Assembly (NCBI GenBank): GCA_014190175.1
Contig: BJFZ01000001.1
Coordinates: 1 to 64,000, forward strand
Direction: 5' to 3'
Length of the DNA: 64,000 nt
Source: Actinomycetes bacterium
GTDB taxonomy: Bacteria; Actinomycetota; Actinomycetes; Nanopelagicales; Nanopelagicaceae
Part shown: positions 1 through 8,283 of the stretch, one piece after another
How positions within the stretch are numbered: position 1 is the stretch's first letter
How the letters are laid out: every line of letters starts with the position of its first letter
Notes under the pieces: model-generated
The model's database searches: none
Told to the model about the DNA's origin: nothing
What the model saw: only the letters and a program-made list of their open reading frames with translations
Position numbers and translations under genes: made by a program

Positions 1-220
1 TAGCTTGATTTGGATACCTAGCCGATAGAACTGATTCACCAAAAGTCTCAATATAATTTCTAAAAATTACGCCAGTATTTGTTGCCGAAATTTCAGTGGG
101 AAGTTTTATTAATTCATCTTCAATCTCAGCACTCGTCGCAGAAGGTGCCACAACAAGCGGAGTAAGGGCTAGAGCCAAAAGGGCAAGGAGCGTTGAAAAC
201 CGCCTTAGGCCATTCATCAT
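1..220 (-). CDS. Partial secreted protein, N-terminal part only
   Basis: The reading frame starts with ATG at 220 (or the in-frame ATG at 217) and runs off the left edge after 73 codons. The start is preceded by GGGGA. The N-terminus is a typical Sec signal peptide: Met-Asn-Gly-Leu-Arg-Arg, a long Leu/Ala stretch, then a probable cleavage site after Ala-Thr-Ser-Ala. The mature part seen so far is acidic and then ordinary, with no recognisable domain, so no function is assigned. It lies downstream of plsC on the same strand with a 62-base gap and may be the last gene of that run. Confidence 0.7.
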   Translation of the reverse strand, partial: MMNGLRRFSTLLALLALALTPLVVAPSATSAEIEDELIKLPTEISATNTGVIFRNYIETFGESVLSARYPNQA

Positions 221-282
221 TCCCCAAGCGTAGATCAACATGTACTCGTTTGGATGGCAAATCTGTCTCTAATTAAAAATTT

Positions 283-963
283 CTACTCTTCCTCGTCCTC
301 ACGCAAAATCTCTTTAGCACGACTGGCGTAAATATCTACATACTCTTGACCACTCATCTGACCAATAGCACGCATGATTTTGTCAGTGGCATCACGCAAC
401 GTAAATGGATCTGCTGGATCACCGGTGAAGTGCATTGGTTCGCCAAAGAAGATGCTCACGCGGGCGATTTTTGGAATCATTTTTCCGGGTGGTTGAATTT
501 TTTCAGTATTTTTCATCGCAACTGGAATTACAGGTGCACCTGATTCAATTGCTAGGCGTGCGATGCCGGTGCGGCCTCGGTACAACTTGCCATCTGGTGA
601 TCGGGTTCCTTCTGGATAGATTCCGATGCAATGACCCATATTTAATAAACGAATTCCAGTTGTTACAGCTGCTTCACTTGCACGTCCCCCAGATCGATCA
701 ACCGGGACTTGTCCTAAAGCGTGGAAAGTTATTTTCTTCAAAAAACCTTTTAACCCTGGCGCAGTGAAGTACTCCTGCTTCGCAAGAAAAGTTACTTTGC
801 GCGAAACAACAAGTGGCATAAAAATTGAATCGCTGAAAGATAAATGGTTTGAGGCAATAATTAGTGGTCCGTTATGAGGCACATGGCCTAATCCGCTGAC
901 TTTGGGACGAAAGAGCAAAGTCAGTAAGGGCATGAGAATTGCCTTTAATAAGCGGTATGCCAT
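283..963 (-). CDS. plsC: 1-acyl-sn-glycerol-3-phosphate acyltransferase (PlsC family)
   Basis: A 226-residue membrane-associated acyltransferase expected to acylate lysophosphatidate in phospholipid synthesis. The catalytic HX4D motif is seen as NHLSFSD (His40, Asp45), and the substrate-binding YPEGTRSPDG block lies near residue 117. A hydrophobic N-terminal segment (residues 6-18) fits membrane attachment. Length is normal for the small actinobacterial PlsC proteins. It follows the glucokinase gene with a 9-base gap, in the order SRPBCC-glkA-plsC, and the first two genes overlap by one base, so the three are probably cotranscribed. The exact acyl acceptor cannot be told from sequence; related actinobacterial proteins act on several lysolipids. 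Confidence 0.88.
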   Translation of the reverse strand: MAYRLLKAILMPLLTLLFRPKVSGLGHVPHNGPLIIASNHLSFSDSIFMPLVVSRKVTFLAKQEYFTAPGLKGFLKKITFHALGQVPVDRSGGRASEAAVTTGIRLLNMGHCIGIYPEGTRSPDGKLYRGRTGIARLAIESGAPVIPVAMKNTEKIQPPGKMIPKIARVSIFFGEPMHFTGDPADPFTLRDATDKIMRAIGQMSGQEYVDIYASRAKEILREDEEE

Positions 964-972
964 GGGTACAGG

Positions 973-1920
973 TTACTGGCGAGCCAGATCAGCCACACCC
1001 ACTAATCCGGCATCATTACCTAATTGAGCAGGCACGATACGAGGCAATGGGTGACCTGAAAAGGATGCGGCGCGCTCAAGTGCACCTCGAGCGGGTTCAA
1101 GTAAGAAATCCCCGGCCTCAACTAATCCCCCACTAATAATTATTAGATCGGGATCGAAAGCCACAACTATTGATGCAATTCCAAGACCCAACCATTCGCC
1201 AGTAATCGTGAATGCCGAAAGCGCTAAACGATCTCCATCTTTTGCTGCTGCTGTTAAATGCGCACCAGTTAATCCGGCTGGTGTTCCATCACCACGTTTT
1301 AACAAATCAAATGCGCGCTCTGGTGCTGCTGCAATTCCTTCACGTGCATGACGCAAAAGTGCTGGGCCTGCTGCGTACTGTTCAAAACATCCACGTGCAC
1401 CACAACCACAAAGTTGTCCATCTATAACCATGCGAATATGTCCAAGTTCTCCGGCAGTTCCGTAAGCACCGCGATACAACTCGCCATTTAAAATAATTCC
1501 GCCACCAAGTCCGGTACCAAGAATTAAAAGAATTGCATGTGTTGAACCTTGACCCGAACCAAATTTGTACTCACCCCATGCAGCAGCGTTTGCATCATTT
1601 TCAACAATTACATCAAGACCTAGACGCTCTTTTAGTTCTTTGCCTAAATTAACACCGGTCCATCCAGCAATATTTGGTGGAGCCAACATGGTCTGACGAT
1701 CAGCAGAGACAAAACCAGCAGCTGATAAACCAACTTTGGTAATCGGTGATGGCGATTGCGCCATTAACTCTCTAACTAAATCTGCAACGCGATCGGTTAG
1801 TGCTGTGCCACCCTCTTTTGGAGTGTCTTTGCGAATCCGGGCAAGAATTTTTCCATCTTCATCAACTATTCCACCAAGTAATTTGGTACCGCCGACATCA
1901 ATACCAATAGCAAGTGTCAT
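973..1920 (-). CDS. glkA: ROK-family glucokinase
   Basis: A 315-residue cytoplasmic sugar kinase phosphorylating glucose to glucose-6-phosphate. The N-terminal ATP-binding loop is GIDVGGTKLLGG (residues 6-17), the catalytic Asp lies in VENDANAA (Asp109), and the ROK zinc site is His161 plus the CGCGARGCFE cluster (Cys171, Cys173, Cys178). This matches GlkA of Streptomyces in length and motifs; no separate DNA-binding domain is present, so it is an enzyme and not a ROK repressor. The start ATG overlaps the stop of the upstream SRPBCC gene by one base (TAATG), indicating translational coupling. Confidence 0.92.
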   Translation of the reverse strand: MTLAIGIDVGGTKLLGGIVDEDGKILARIRKDTPKEGGTALTDRVADLVRELMAQSPSPITKVGLSAAGFVSADRQTMLAPPNIAGWTGVNLGKELKERLGLDVIVENDANAAAWGEYKFGSGQGSTHAILLILGTGLGGGIILNGELYRGAYGTAGELGHIRMVIDGQLCGCGARGCFEQYAAGPALLRHAREGIAAAPERAFDLLKRGDGTPAGLTGAHLTAAAKDGDRLALSAFTITGEWLGLGIASIVVAFDPDLIIISGGLVEAGDFLLEPARGALERAASFSGHPLPRIVPAQLGNDAGLVGVADLARQ

Positions 1921-2351
1921 TAGCCCTCGATATGTGCTTTCAATTCCTTCAACACTTGATCAATAAATGATTTTTCGGCTTTTTGCCGCATCATGGCCGG
2001 AACCGGCATATTTAATTCAACAGTTAGTGCATAAGTAAGAATTGTTTCATCGCCATCTGCTTCTAATTTATAAAAACCATCCATCGCTGTTAGCAAATCA
2101 GCATCACTCAAAGAAAAAGAAATCTGTGCCGGAGATGCACTCCACTCATAATCTAAAATAACGGTATCTCGCAAAGGGCCAGAGTTAACTTTCAACTCAA
2201 CTTTGGTCGCCCGTCCTTGTGCATCACTTTCAATCACTTTCACGGCAGTTATTGCTGAGGACCAGCTGGGATAATTCGGTAAGTCGCTGATCACCGCATT
2301 TACATCTGCGAGTGGGGCTTCGATGGTGGCGGAGGCTTGGGTTTGGCTCAT
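1920..2351 (-). CDS. SRPBCC (START/cyclase-dehydrase fold) protein
   Basis: A 143-residue soluble protein of the SRPBCC superfamily, which folds into a helix-grip pocket for hydrophobic ligands. The start MSQTQASATIEAPLADV, the central SSAITAVKVIE region and the C-terminal amphipathic helix are typical of the actinobacterial polyketide-cyclase/dehydrase-like family exemplified by Rv2185c. The ligand is unknown. It lies between acyl-CoA synthetase and lipid genes in mycobacteria as here, which suggests a lipid-related role (inference). A TATCTT hexamer stands 6 bases before the ATG, so the transcript is probably leaderless. Confidence 0.82.
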   Translation of the reverse strand: MSQTQASATIEAPLADVNAVISDLPNYPSWSSAITAVKVIESDAQGRATKVELKVNSGPLRDTVILDYEWSASPAQISFSLSDADLLTAMDGFYKLEADGDETILTYALTVELNMPVPAMMRQKAEKSFIDQVLKELKAHIEG

Positions 2352-2357
2352 AGGGCA

Positions 2358-2363
2358 AAGATA
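2358..2363 (-). promoter_or_regulatory. -10 element of a leaderless promoter (SRPBCC-glkA-plsC)
   Basis: TATCTT lies 6 bases before the ATG at 2351, which places the transcription start at or next to the start codon. No Shine-Dalgarno sequence fits in that space. Confidence 0.55.
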
Positions 2364-2444
2364 CCCTTCTCATAGCCATAACTCCTGCGCTAGCGTGTGA
2401 CCTGTATCCACCTTCGACAGACCAAATATAGGAGCTCGTTTTTC

Positions 2445-4232
2445 ATGAATCAGATTAACGTCACGGCTTTAGTTCCTGCCCCAACAAGTGGCAACTTAAC
2501 TGACCTCGTCGCTGATCGTGCACATTTTGAGCCAGAGCGGGTAATGCTCTCCCGTCCATTAGGTGAAGGTTGGCAAGAAGTAAGTGCGCGCACCTTCGCC
2601 GCCGAAGTTCGCCAAGTCGCAAAAGGTTTAATCGCACTTGGTATCAAGCCTGGTGATCGGGTTGGAATTTTATCCCGCACTCGTTATGAGTGGACGATTT
2701 TAGATTTTGGTATTTGGTTTGCCGGTGGAGTTGTAGTCCCAGTTTATGAAACTTCCGCTGCCGAACAGATTCAATGGATTCTCGAAGATTCCGGCGCTGT
2801 TGCAATTGTGGTTGAGACGCCAACACATGCCGCACTTGTCGAAACTGTACGCACCAAAGAGTTGAAAAATATTTGGACTATTACCGAAGGCGCCATCGCT
2901 ACTTTGACTGCCGCCGGATCCGGCATTGCTGACGATCAAGTAGAAGCTCGACGCAACGCTTTAACCCCCGATGATTTAGCAACTTTGATTTACACATCCG
3001 GTACAACCGGAAAACCAAAAGGAGTAATCCTGACGCACGGAAACTTTTTATCTGAATGCGGAAATGTGGTCGAAGGTGCTGCTGATTTGTTCTTACGCAA
3101 AGATGGTTCAACTCTCTTGTTCTTACCTCTTGCACATGTCTTCGGTCGCATGATTGAAGTTGGTGCAGTTCGTGCGGGGTTACATCTTGCCCATTGCTCA
3201 GATCCAGTCGGAAAGTTAACTGCTGATTTGCAATCTTTCAAGCCAAACTTTGTTTTGTCAGTTCCAAGAATCTTTGAAAAGATTTATAATGGTGCCGAAG
3301 CAAAAGCTGAAGCTGCTGGAAAAGGAAAGATTTTCCGTACAGCCGCCGCAGTTGCGATCAAATACAGCCAGGCGATGGAAGAAGGACACATCTCCTCTGC
3401 TCTGCGAATCAAGCATGCTTTGTTTGATCATTTAGTCTTTTCAAAGTTGCGCGCAGTTATGGGCGGAAATGTGGATGCTGCAATTTCAGGTGGTGCACCA
3501 CTTGGTGAACGGTTAGGTCATTTTTATCGCGGCGCCGGTGTACGGGTACTTGAAGGTTACGGATTAACTGAAACCACCGCCGGTGCAACTTTGAATTTAA
3601 CCCAATCTTCTAAAGTCGGTTCTGTCGGTCGACCATTGCCAGGTACCACCGTAAAAATCGCTGAAGATGGCGAAGTCTTACTTAAAGGTCCAATTGTGAT
3701 GCGTGGCTATTGGCAAAATGAGGCAGCAAATAAAGAGGTCTTCGATGAAGATGGTTTTTTCAGATCAGGAGATCTTGGCAAATTAGATGACAATGGATTT
3801 TTATATATCGTCGGCCGCAAGAAAGAGTTGATCGTTACCTCAGGTGGAAAAAACGTCGCACCAGCCCCACTTGAAGATCGCCTTCGCGCACATCCGTTGG
3901 TTAGCCAATGTGTAGTTGTCGGTGATAATAAACCATATATCGCAGCATTAATCACCGTAGATGCTGATTCTATTAAAGGTTGGTCCGCTGCAAATAACAA
4001 AGGTGGCGCAACTGTGGCTGACCTTGCAAACGACCCAGCATTAATCGCCGTAATCCAAACAGCTGTTGATGAAGCAAATAAATCTGTCAGTAAAGCTGAA
4101 TCAATTCGGAAATTTAAAATCCTGCCAATTGATTTCACAATCGCTGGTGGTCAATTAACCGCAAAGATGTCCATCAAGCGACATGTGGTGCAAAAAGAGT
4201 TTGCAAACGAAATTGAGAGCCTCTACAACTGA
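2445..4232 (+). CDS. fadD: Long-chain fatty-acid--CoA ligase (AMP-forming)
   Basis: A 595-residue ANL-family adenylating enzyme that activates fatty acids to acyl-CoA. Visible motifs are the P-loop-like TSGTTGKPKGVILTHG, the GYGLTETTAG adenine-binding block, RSGDLGKLDDNGFLYIVGRK, and the catalytic lysine region TAKMSIKR near the C-terminus. The ATG at 2445 is chosen because AGGAG lies 10 bases upstream; an in-frame start at 2397 lacks any such site and adds 16 residues unlike the family. The position next to the PimB-like and SRPBCC genes parallels fadD15 of mycobacteria. Its 3' end overlaps the next gene by up to 50 bases. Confidence 0.9.
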   Translation: MNQINVTALVPAPTSGNLTDLVADRAHFEPERVMLSRPLGEGWQEVSARTFAAEVRQVAKGLIALGIKPGDRVGILSRTRYEWTILDFGIWFAGGVVVPVYETSAAEQIQWILEDSGAVAIVVETPTHAALVETVRTKELKNIWTITEGAIATLTAAGSGIADDQVEARRNALTPDDLATLIYTSGTTGKPKGVILTHGNFLSECGNVVEGAADLFLRKDGSTLLFLPLAHVFGRMIEVGAVRAGLHLAHCSDPVGKLTADLQSFKPNFVLSVPRIFEKIYNGAEAKAEAAGKGKIFRTAAAVAIKYSQAMEEGHISSALRIKHALFDHLVFSKLRAVMGGNVDAAISGGAPLGERLGHFYRGAGVRVLEGYGLTETTAGATLNLTQSSKVGSVGRPLPGTTVKIAEDGEVLLKGPIVMRGYWQNEAANKEVFDEDGFFRSGDLGKLDDNGFLYIVGRKKELIVTSGGKNVAPAPLEDRLRAHPLVSQCVVVGDNKPYIAALITVDADSIKGWSAANNKGGATVADLANDPALIAVIQTAVDEANKSVSKAESIRKFKILPIDFTIAGGQLTAKMSIKRHVVQKEFANEIESLYN

Positions 4233-4830
4233 GCGGTCCGAGCGGATACGTATCGCTCGTGACCTGCATGATGGTATTGCTCAAGAGTTAGTCGCGCTCG
4301 GCTACTCACTCGATAAGACGCTAACTGCTGCTGTCGTAGATCCAGAAGTAAAAGCCCAATTGCGGGAAGTTAGATCACAATTAACTAACCTTACAAATGA
4401 GTTGCGTGCTGAAATCTTCTTTTTGCGCAATTCTGGTTCGCAAAATTTAGGGCAACTATTGCAATCATTGATTGGCCGTTTAGAGAAGCAACATGAAATT
4501 AAAATTGCTACGACAATTCCATTAGGGCTGACCCTTGATGAGGATCTTTCTTATCAGATTTACCGAATCATCCAAGAAGTACTTACTAATTCGATTAAAC
4601 ATGCAGATTCAACTCAGATTCAAATGCAATTAAAAACTAGTGGCAGTAAATTAGAACTACTGATTACTGATCAAGCAATTCGGGCTGAATACGAACAAGT
4701 CGAGCGAGATCCAAATACTTTTGGGCTAATTGGGATTCAAGAAAGAGCTGCGCAAATTGGGGCAGATTGCGAATGGGTTCATGAATTGCAATCAGGATTG
4801 TGCTTTACCCTCTCTGTTAATCTAAATTAA
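4183..4830 (+). CDS. Soluble NarL/DesK-type histidine kinase with degenerate ATP site
   Basis: A short (about 205-215 residue) sensor kinase with no membrane segment and no sensory domain. The HisKA_3 phosphoacceptor motif is ARDLHDGIAQEL, the N box is EVLTNSIKHA, and a G2-like GLIGIQERAAQIGA follows. The G1 box, normally DxGxG, reads DQAIRA, so the conserved glycines are missing. The start is uncertain: ATG 4183 is used here, but TTG at 4201 or 4213 in the same frame would shorten the overlap with fadD. The response-regulator gene follows after 2 bases, so the two form a pair. What it senses is unknown; input must come from a partner or from the cytoplasm. Confidence 0.8.
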   Translation: MWCKKSLQTKLRASTTERSERIRIARDLHDGIAQELVALGYSLDKTLTAAVVDPEVKAQLREVRSQLTNLTNELRAEIFFLRNSGSQNLGQLLQSLIGRLEKQHEIKIATTIPLGLTLDEDLSYQIYRIIQEVLTNSIKHADSTQIQMQLKTSGSKLELLITDQAIRAEYEQVERDPNTFGLIGIQERAAQIGADCEWVHELQSGLCFTLSVNLN

Positions 4831-4832
4831 AA

Positions 4833-5447
4833 ATGGTTCGCGCACTGGTAGTCGATGACCATCCAGTAATACGCGAGGGTGTGATTAAAGCACTCACCGA
4901 TGCAAATATAGATGTTGTTGCCCAAGCTGGCTCCCGCGCACAAGCAAGAGCCCAGATTGCTAGTTTTAATCCAGAGTTACTAATAATGGATCTGCACTTA
5001 CCTGATGGTGATTGCTTAGATTTAATTTTATGGGTGCGCGGTATCTCTAAAACCGTCGCCATTGTCGTATTTACCTTAGAGGATGATCCAAATTATTTAT
5101 TAGCCGCAGCCAAAGCCGGGGCGAGTGGGTATGTAAGCAAGAGTGCCCCCATCAGTGAGTTAGTAGAATCTGCGCGCCACGCCTTGGTATCACCCTTAGC
5201 ATTTTCAGCCAGCCAATTATTGAGTGCAATAAATTTTGAAGCTAATAAACCCGTACTGTCACTTCGCGAACTTGAAGTGGTTGAAAGGTTGGCACGTGGA
5301 TGGAGCGCAAATCAAATCGCTGAAGATCTTTTTTTGAGCACGGCGACGATAAAAAGTCATGTCGCATCCCTTTATCGAAAATTAGAATGTTCTAACAAGA
5401 CAAGTGCGGTAACAAAAGCAAATTCTTTGGGATTAATTAAAATCTAA
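4833..5447 (+). CDS. NarL/LuxR-family response regulator
   Basis: A 204-residue DNA-binding response regulator. The receiver domain shows the acidic pair in VVDDHP, the phosphoacceptor Asp in LLIMDLHLPDGD, and the conserved Lys in GYVSKSAP. A LuxR-type helix-turn-helix follows at roughly residues 143-200 (LSLRELEVVERLARG, IAEDLFLSTATIKSHV). It is the cognate partner of the kinase gene 2 bases upstream. The target genes are not evident. The stop codon shares the 4-base CTAA with the convergent glycosyltransferase gene. Confidence 0.92.
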   Translation: MVRALVVDDHPVIREGVIKALTDANIDVVAQAGSRAQARAQIASFNPELLIMDLHLPDGDCLDLILWVRGISKTVAIVVFTLEDDPNYLLAAAKAGASGYVSKSAPISELVESARHALVSPLAFSASQLLSAINFEANKPVLSLRELEVVERLARGWSANQIAEDLFLSTATIKSHVASLYRKLECSNKTSAVTKANSLGLIKI

Positions 5448-6601
5448 TCTGAAATAATCTCTTCAAAACGGGTGCCGATTCCTTCCCAACTCCACAACTG
5501 TTCCATCCATACTCGCCCAGCAGTTCCCATTTGGTCACGAAGTTTTTCATCTGCCAATAATTTAATAAGAGCACCACTTATTTCAAGGTGATCTCGCCCA
5601 TTTACTAAAATTCCAGTTTTTCCATCAAGTACTGCATCTGGAGCACCACCTGATTTGCCAGCGATGACCGGTACTCCACAAGCACTCGCTTCTAAATAGA
5701 CAATTCCTAAACCTTCTACCTCTAATCCCCCATAACGAGACCTGCACGGCGCAGCGAAAATATCCCCGAGTCGGTAATAAGCAGGTAAAAGTTCATGCGC
5801 AACTCGGCCGGTAAAGATCACTGAATCTTGTACTTTTAGATTGTGCACTAATTTTTCTAACCGTTTTTTATAATTTCCGGTTCCTACTAATAAAAGTTTG
5901 CATTTCGGGAATTGTTTTAAAACCTCTGGCATCGCTTTAATTAATTGATCACTGCCTTTGCGCGGAACCAATCTGCCAATTGAAACAATTACTGGTGCTC
6001 CTTCGACTCCCCACTTTTTTTGCAATTCAAGAGATTTGGCCGCTGGAATAAATCGGGTTAAATCAACTCCGGGTGGAAGATGGACTAATTTGCTGTGATC
6101 CTCACGCAACAATGCATTTGCAACCGCTCCTCGCGTGAACTCCCCGAGATAAGTCATCTGGTCTGCTTGCGCACCAATCCGTCGCAAAAGGGCCGAAAAC
6201 AATGGCATCCGGGCCCACCAAACTTCGTGGCCATGGGTTAGCGCGACAATATGTTTTGCCCTGACTCTGCGCAGCGATTTTGCCAGTAAACCTAGCGGCG
6301 CACTGGATCCAAAAATTACATTTTCACATTTATGGACTACAAATAAATCGGTAGCTTTTTTTGCTAATCGCCGAGTTGGAAGTAAGACCTTTGCAGTATC
6401 GCGTACCACCCGAATCTGATTATTTTCCCACATCTTCTGATCAAACTTAATTACTTCTTCTTGCGGTGTTTGCCGGGAAGTTAAAACCACAAAGTTTCTT
6501 TGTTGATTTTTACTTGCTTGTTCAAGTAAGCCATGGATAAAAGTTTCAATCCCGCCCGAGCGTGGTCCAAAATCATTTGTCACAACAAGAGTGGTGATCA
6601 C
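5444..6601 (-). CDS. pimB: GT4 glycosyltransferase, PimB-like phosphatidylinositol mannosyltransferase
   Basis: A 385-residue GT-B fold enzyme of family GT4. The N-terminus TNDFGPRSGGIETFIHGLL and the C-terminal nucleotide-sugar region with YGGLEVEGLGIVYLEA and ACGVPVIAGKSGGAPDAV closely resemble PimB', which adds the second mannose to phosphatidylinositol mannosides at the inner membrane face. The conserved EGLGIVYLEA supports a GDP-mannose type donor. The start codon is GTG, one base after the stop of the NlpC/P60 gene. Gene order (acyl-CoA ligase, pimB, NlpC/P60) is that of mycobacteria. Family membership is sure; the exact acceptor is inferred. Confidence 0.82.
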   Translation of the reverse strand: MITTLVVTNDFGPRSGGIETFIHGLLEQASKNQQRNFVVLTSRQTPQEEVIKFDQKMWENNQIRVVRDTAKVLLPTRRLAKKATDLFVVHKCENVIFGSSAPLGLLAKSLRRVRAKHIVALTHGHEVWWARMPLFSALLRRIGAQADQMTYLGEFTRGAVANALLREDHSKLVHLPPGVDLTRFIPAAKSLELQKKWGVEGAPVIVSIGRLVPRKGSDQLIKAMPEVLKQFPKCKLLLVGTGNYKKRLEKLVHNLKVQDSVIFTGRVAHELLPAYYRLGDIFAAPCRSRYGGLEVEGLGIVYLEASACGVPVIAGKSGGAPDAVLDGKTGILVNGRDHLEISGALIKLLADEKLRDQMGTAGRVWMEQLWSWEGIGTRFEEIISD

Positions 6602-6602
6602 G

Positions 6603-7604
6603 TTATAGCCGCACCGCTCCTGCGAATCTCATCTGGTTAATAGGTGCAATCTTCACTCGCGAGCCAGGTCGTGGTGCGTGAACCATTCTTCCACCACCTA
6701 AGTAAATTCCGACGTGACTAATTGGACTCTTAAAAAATATTAAATCTCCTGGTTGTAGTTGTGAACGCGAGATTTTTCGCCCATATCTAAATTGAGCCCG
6801 TGATGAGTGCGGTATTGAAACTCCAGCAGATGCAAAAGCGCGCATAGTTAAACCAGAGCAATCCCAAGTTTGCAATCCTGCTGCACCAAAAACATATCGA
6901 TCACCAATTTGAGCAAGTGCATATTTGATTGCTTTACCTGAGCGCCCACTGACACCTTTATAACTTTTTGCCGCACTCTTTGATTTGGCGTAGTCGTTTG
7001 CTTCTGCGCGTTTTTGTGCCGCTAGTAATGCTTTACGTTCTGAGGCTTTAAGTGATTTAAGAATTTTTTCTGCATCAGCTAAGTTTTTTTGCGCTGCTTG
7101 TGCTTGACGGACAAATTTTGCTTGAGTTGCACGCACTAATTGCACGCGATCTGTAACTACCAAAGTGGTTTGTTGTAATTTTTGCGATGCTGCTGAGTAT
7201 CGGCGAAGTTCTACTGATTTTCGCCGAGTTAAAGAATCCAAATCTCCAGCAGATGCTAAATATGCTTTTGGATCCGCAGCAAAAAGTAATTGCAGTGATG
7301 CGCTGTAACCACCATTAATGTATTGATCAACAGCGATCGCGCCTAAACTTTTTTGAATAGCGCTAAGTTCCCGCTTTTGCGTGGCGGCTTTTTTCTGTAC
7401 TCCATTTAACTCTTGATTTAACTGGGCTAACTTAAGCTTTGCTTCCTGAGCTCCTTCAGCCGCAGCCGCGGCCGCTTCACGCAGGTAATTGACTTTTGCT
7501 TGGATCTGCAACAGCCGTGACGATGGAGCCGCCTTGGCTGGAACGCTCAGAACCCCTAGCAACATGGCGGCACCGGCCAAGTAGAGACCAACCCGGGTAA
7601 ACAT
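6603..7604 (-). CDS. Secreted NlpC/P60 peptidoglycan endopeptidase (RipA/RipC-like)
   Basis: A 333-residue exported hydrolase. A signal peptide (residues 1-25, ending Pro-Ala-Lys-Ala-Ala) leads into a long Ala/Lys/Gln-rich coiled coil (about 30-200), the usual autoinhibitory or FtsX/partner-binding region, followed by an NlpC/P60 domain (about 220-333). The catalytic Cys is in WDCSGLTMRAF, and the catalytic His is in SHVGIYLGGGRMVHAP. It is expected to cut the D-Glu-DAP bond of stem peptides during daughter-cell separation. A TAACCT hexamer 7 bases before the ATG indicates a leaderless transcript. It is the first gene of an operon with the pimB-like gene. Confidence 0.9.
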   Translation of the reverse strand: MFTRVGLYLAGAAMLLGVLSVPAKAAPSSRLLQIQAKVNYLREAAAAAAEGAQEAKLKLAQLNQELNGVQKKAATQKRELSAIQKSLGAIAVDQYINGGYSASLQLLFAADPKAYLASAGDLDSLTRRKSVELRRYSAASQKLQQTTLVVTDRVQLVRATQAKFVRQAQAAQKNLADAEKILKSLKASERKALLAAQKRAEANDYAKSKSAAKSYKGVSGRSGKAIKYALAQIGDRYVFGAAGLQTWDCSGLTMRAFASAGVSIPHSSRAQFRYGRKISRSQLQPGDLIFFKSPISHVGIYLGGGRMVHAPRPGSRVKIAPINQMRFAGAVRL

Positions 7605-7611
7605 GTTGGCT

Positions 7612-7617
7612 AGGTTA
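7612..7617 (-). promoter_or_regulatory. -10 element of a leaderless promoter (NlpC/P60-pimB)
   Basis: TAACCT lies 7 bases before the ATG at 7604; nothing resembling a ribosome-binding site lies between. Confidence 0.5.
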
Positions 7618-7710
7618 ACTCGCTCATGGGGGCCGACTCAAACCCAAAGTGCGTTTGCGCTGGTGGGAGCGGTGTCGCTGAGTAGGGTGGGAGTCGCAGG
7701 TGGGGCAAGT

Positions 7711-7716
7711 TAGATT
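7711..7716 (+). promoter_or_regulatory. -10 element of a leaderless promoter (RibD-like reductase)
   Basis: TAGATT lies 7 bases before the ATG at 7724. This competes with a GTG start at 7700 preceded by GGGAG, and the promoter would then lie inside the reading frame. Confidence 0.45.
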
Positions 7717-7723
7717 TGCCGCC

Positions 7724-8233
7724 ATGAGCGCCAAATTAATCCCCGGAGTGAATGGCTGCCTCCTGGTCGGGGCAAATCTGGCCACCACAATCGCTGGTCG
7801 CTCTCATCCGTTGCGGGCAGGGGCGCAATCAGATCGAGAATTCTTTAGATCTCTGCGCTCGCAAGCTGATCTGATCTTGGTCGGTGGCAAAACATTCACT
7901 GCAGAGCCGTACCGTCACACTCCAGTGCCAATCGCGATTTATGCAACAAATAATTTAGTTGATCTCAAATCAAATCCAATTGCACGAGTAGTCAGCGGAG
8001 ATCTTGGCGATGTTATTGCAAAGTTACAAAATGCTTTTGGTGGTCAACCCAAGATCTTGTGTGAAGGTGGCCCTACATTGATCAGCGTGCTAATTGAGGC
8101 AAATCTATTAAATCAACTTTTTCTATCACATTCCACGCTGGCCGGCGACAGTGATTTTTTCGATATAGATGTAACCAACAAAATGCTACTGGCAAGTAGT
8201 TCTGCTGTACTAGATCACTATCTTAAGCATTAA
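7724..8233 (+). CDS. RibD C-terminal-domain reductase (dihydrofolate-reductase fold)
   Basis: A 169-residue single-domain protein with the NADPH-dependent reductase fold shared by RibD C-terminal domains. Visible family features are the LATTIAGRSHPLRAGAQSDREFF substrate region, ADLILVGGKTF, and the GGPTLISVLIEANLLNQL dinucleotide-binding block. The deaminase half of RibD is absent, as in the many stand-alone pyrimidine-reductase-like proteins of actinobacteria, so a role in riboflavin synthesis is possible but not shown. The start is uncertain between ATG 7724 (leaderless, TAGATT 7 bases before) and GTG 7700 (adds 8 residues, GGGAG upstream). Confidence 0.75.
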   Translation: MSAKLIPGVNGCLLVGANLATTIAGRSHPLRAGAQSDREFFRSLRSQADLILVGGKTFTAEPYRHTPVPIAIYATNNLVDLKSNPIARVVSGDLGDVIAKLQNAFGGQPKILCEGGPTLISVLIEANLLNQLFLSHSTLAGDSDFFDIDVTNKMLLASSSAVLDHYLKH

Positions 8234-8271
8234 TAGAGGCGCGCCTACCCGAGATTTCAAACACGGATCTT

Positions 8272-8277
8272 TACTCT
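8272..8277 (+). promoter_or_regulatory. -10 element of a leaderless promoter (DUF3000)
   Basis: TACTCT stands 6 bases before the ATG at 8284. The intervening TAGAGG could alternatively be a poor ribosome-binding site with no spacer. Confidence 0.45.
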
Positions 8278-8283
8278 TAGAGG

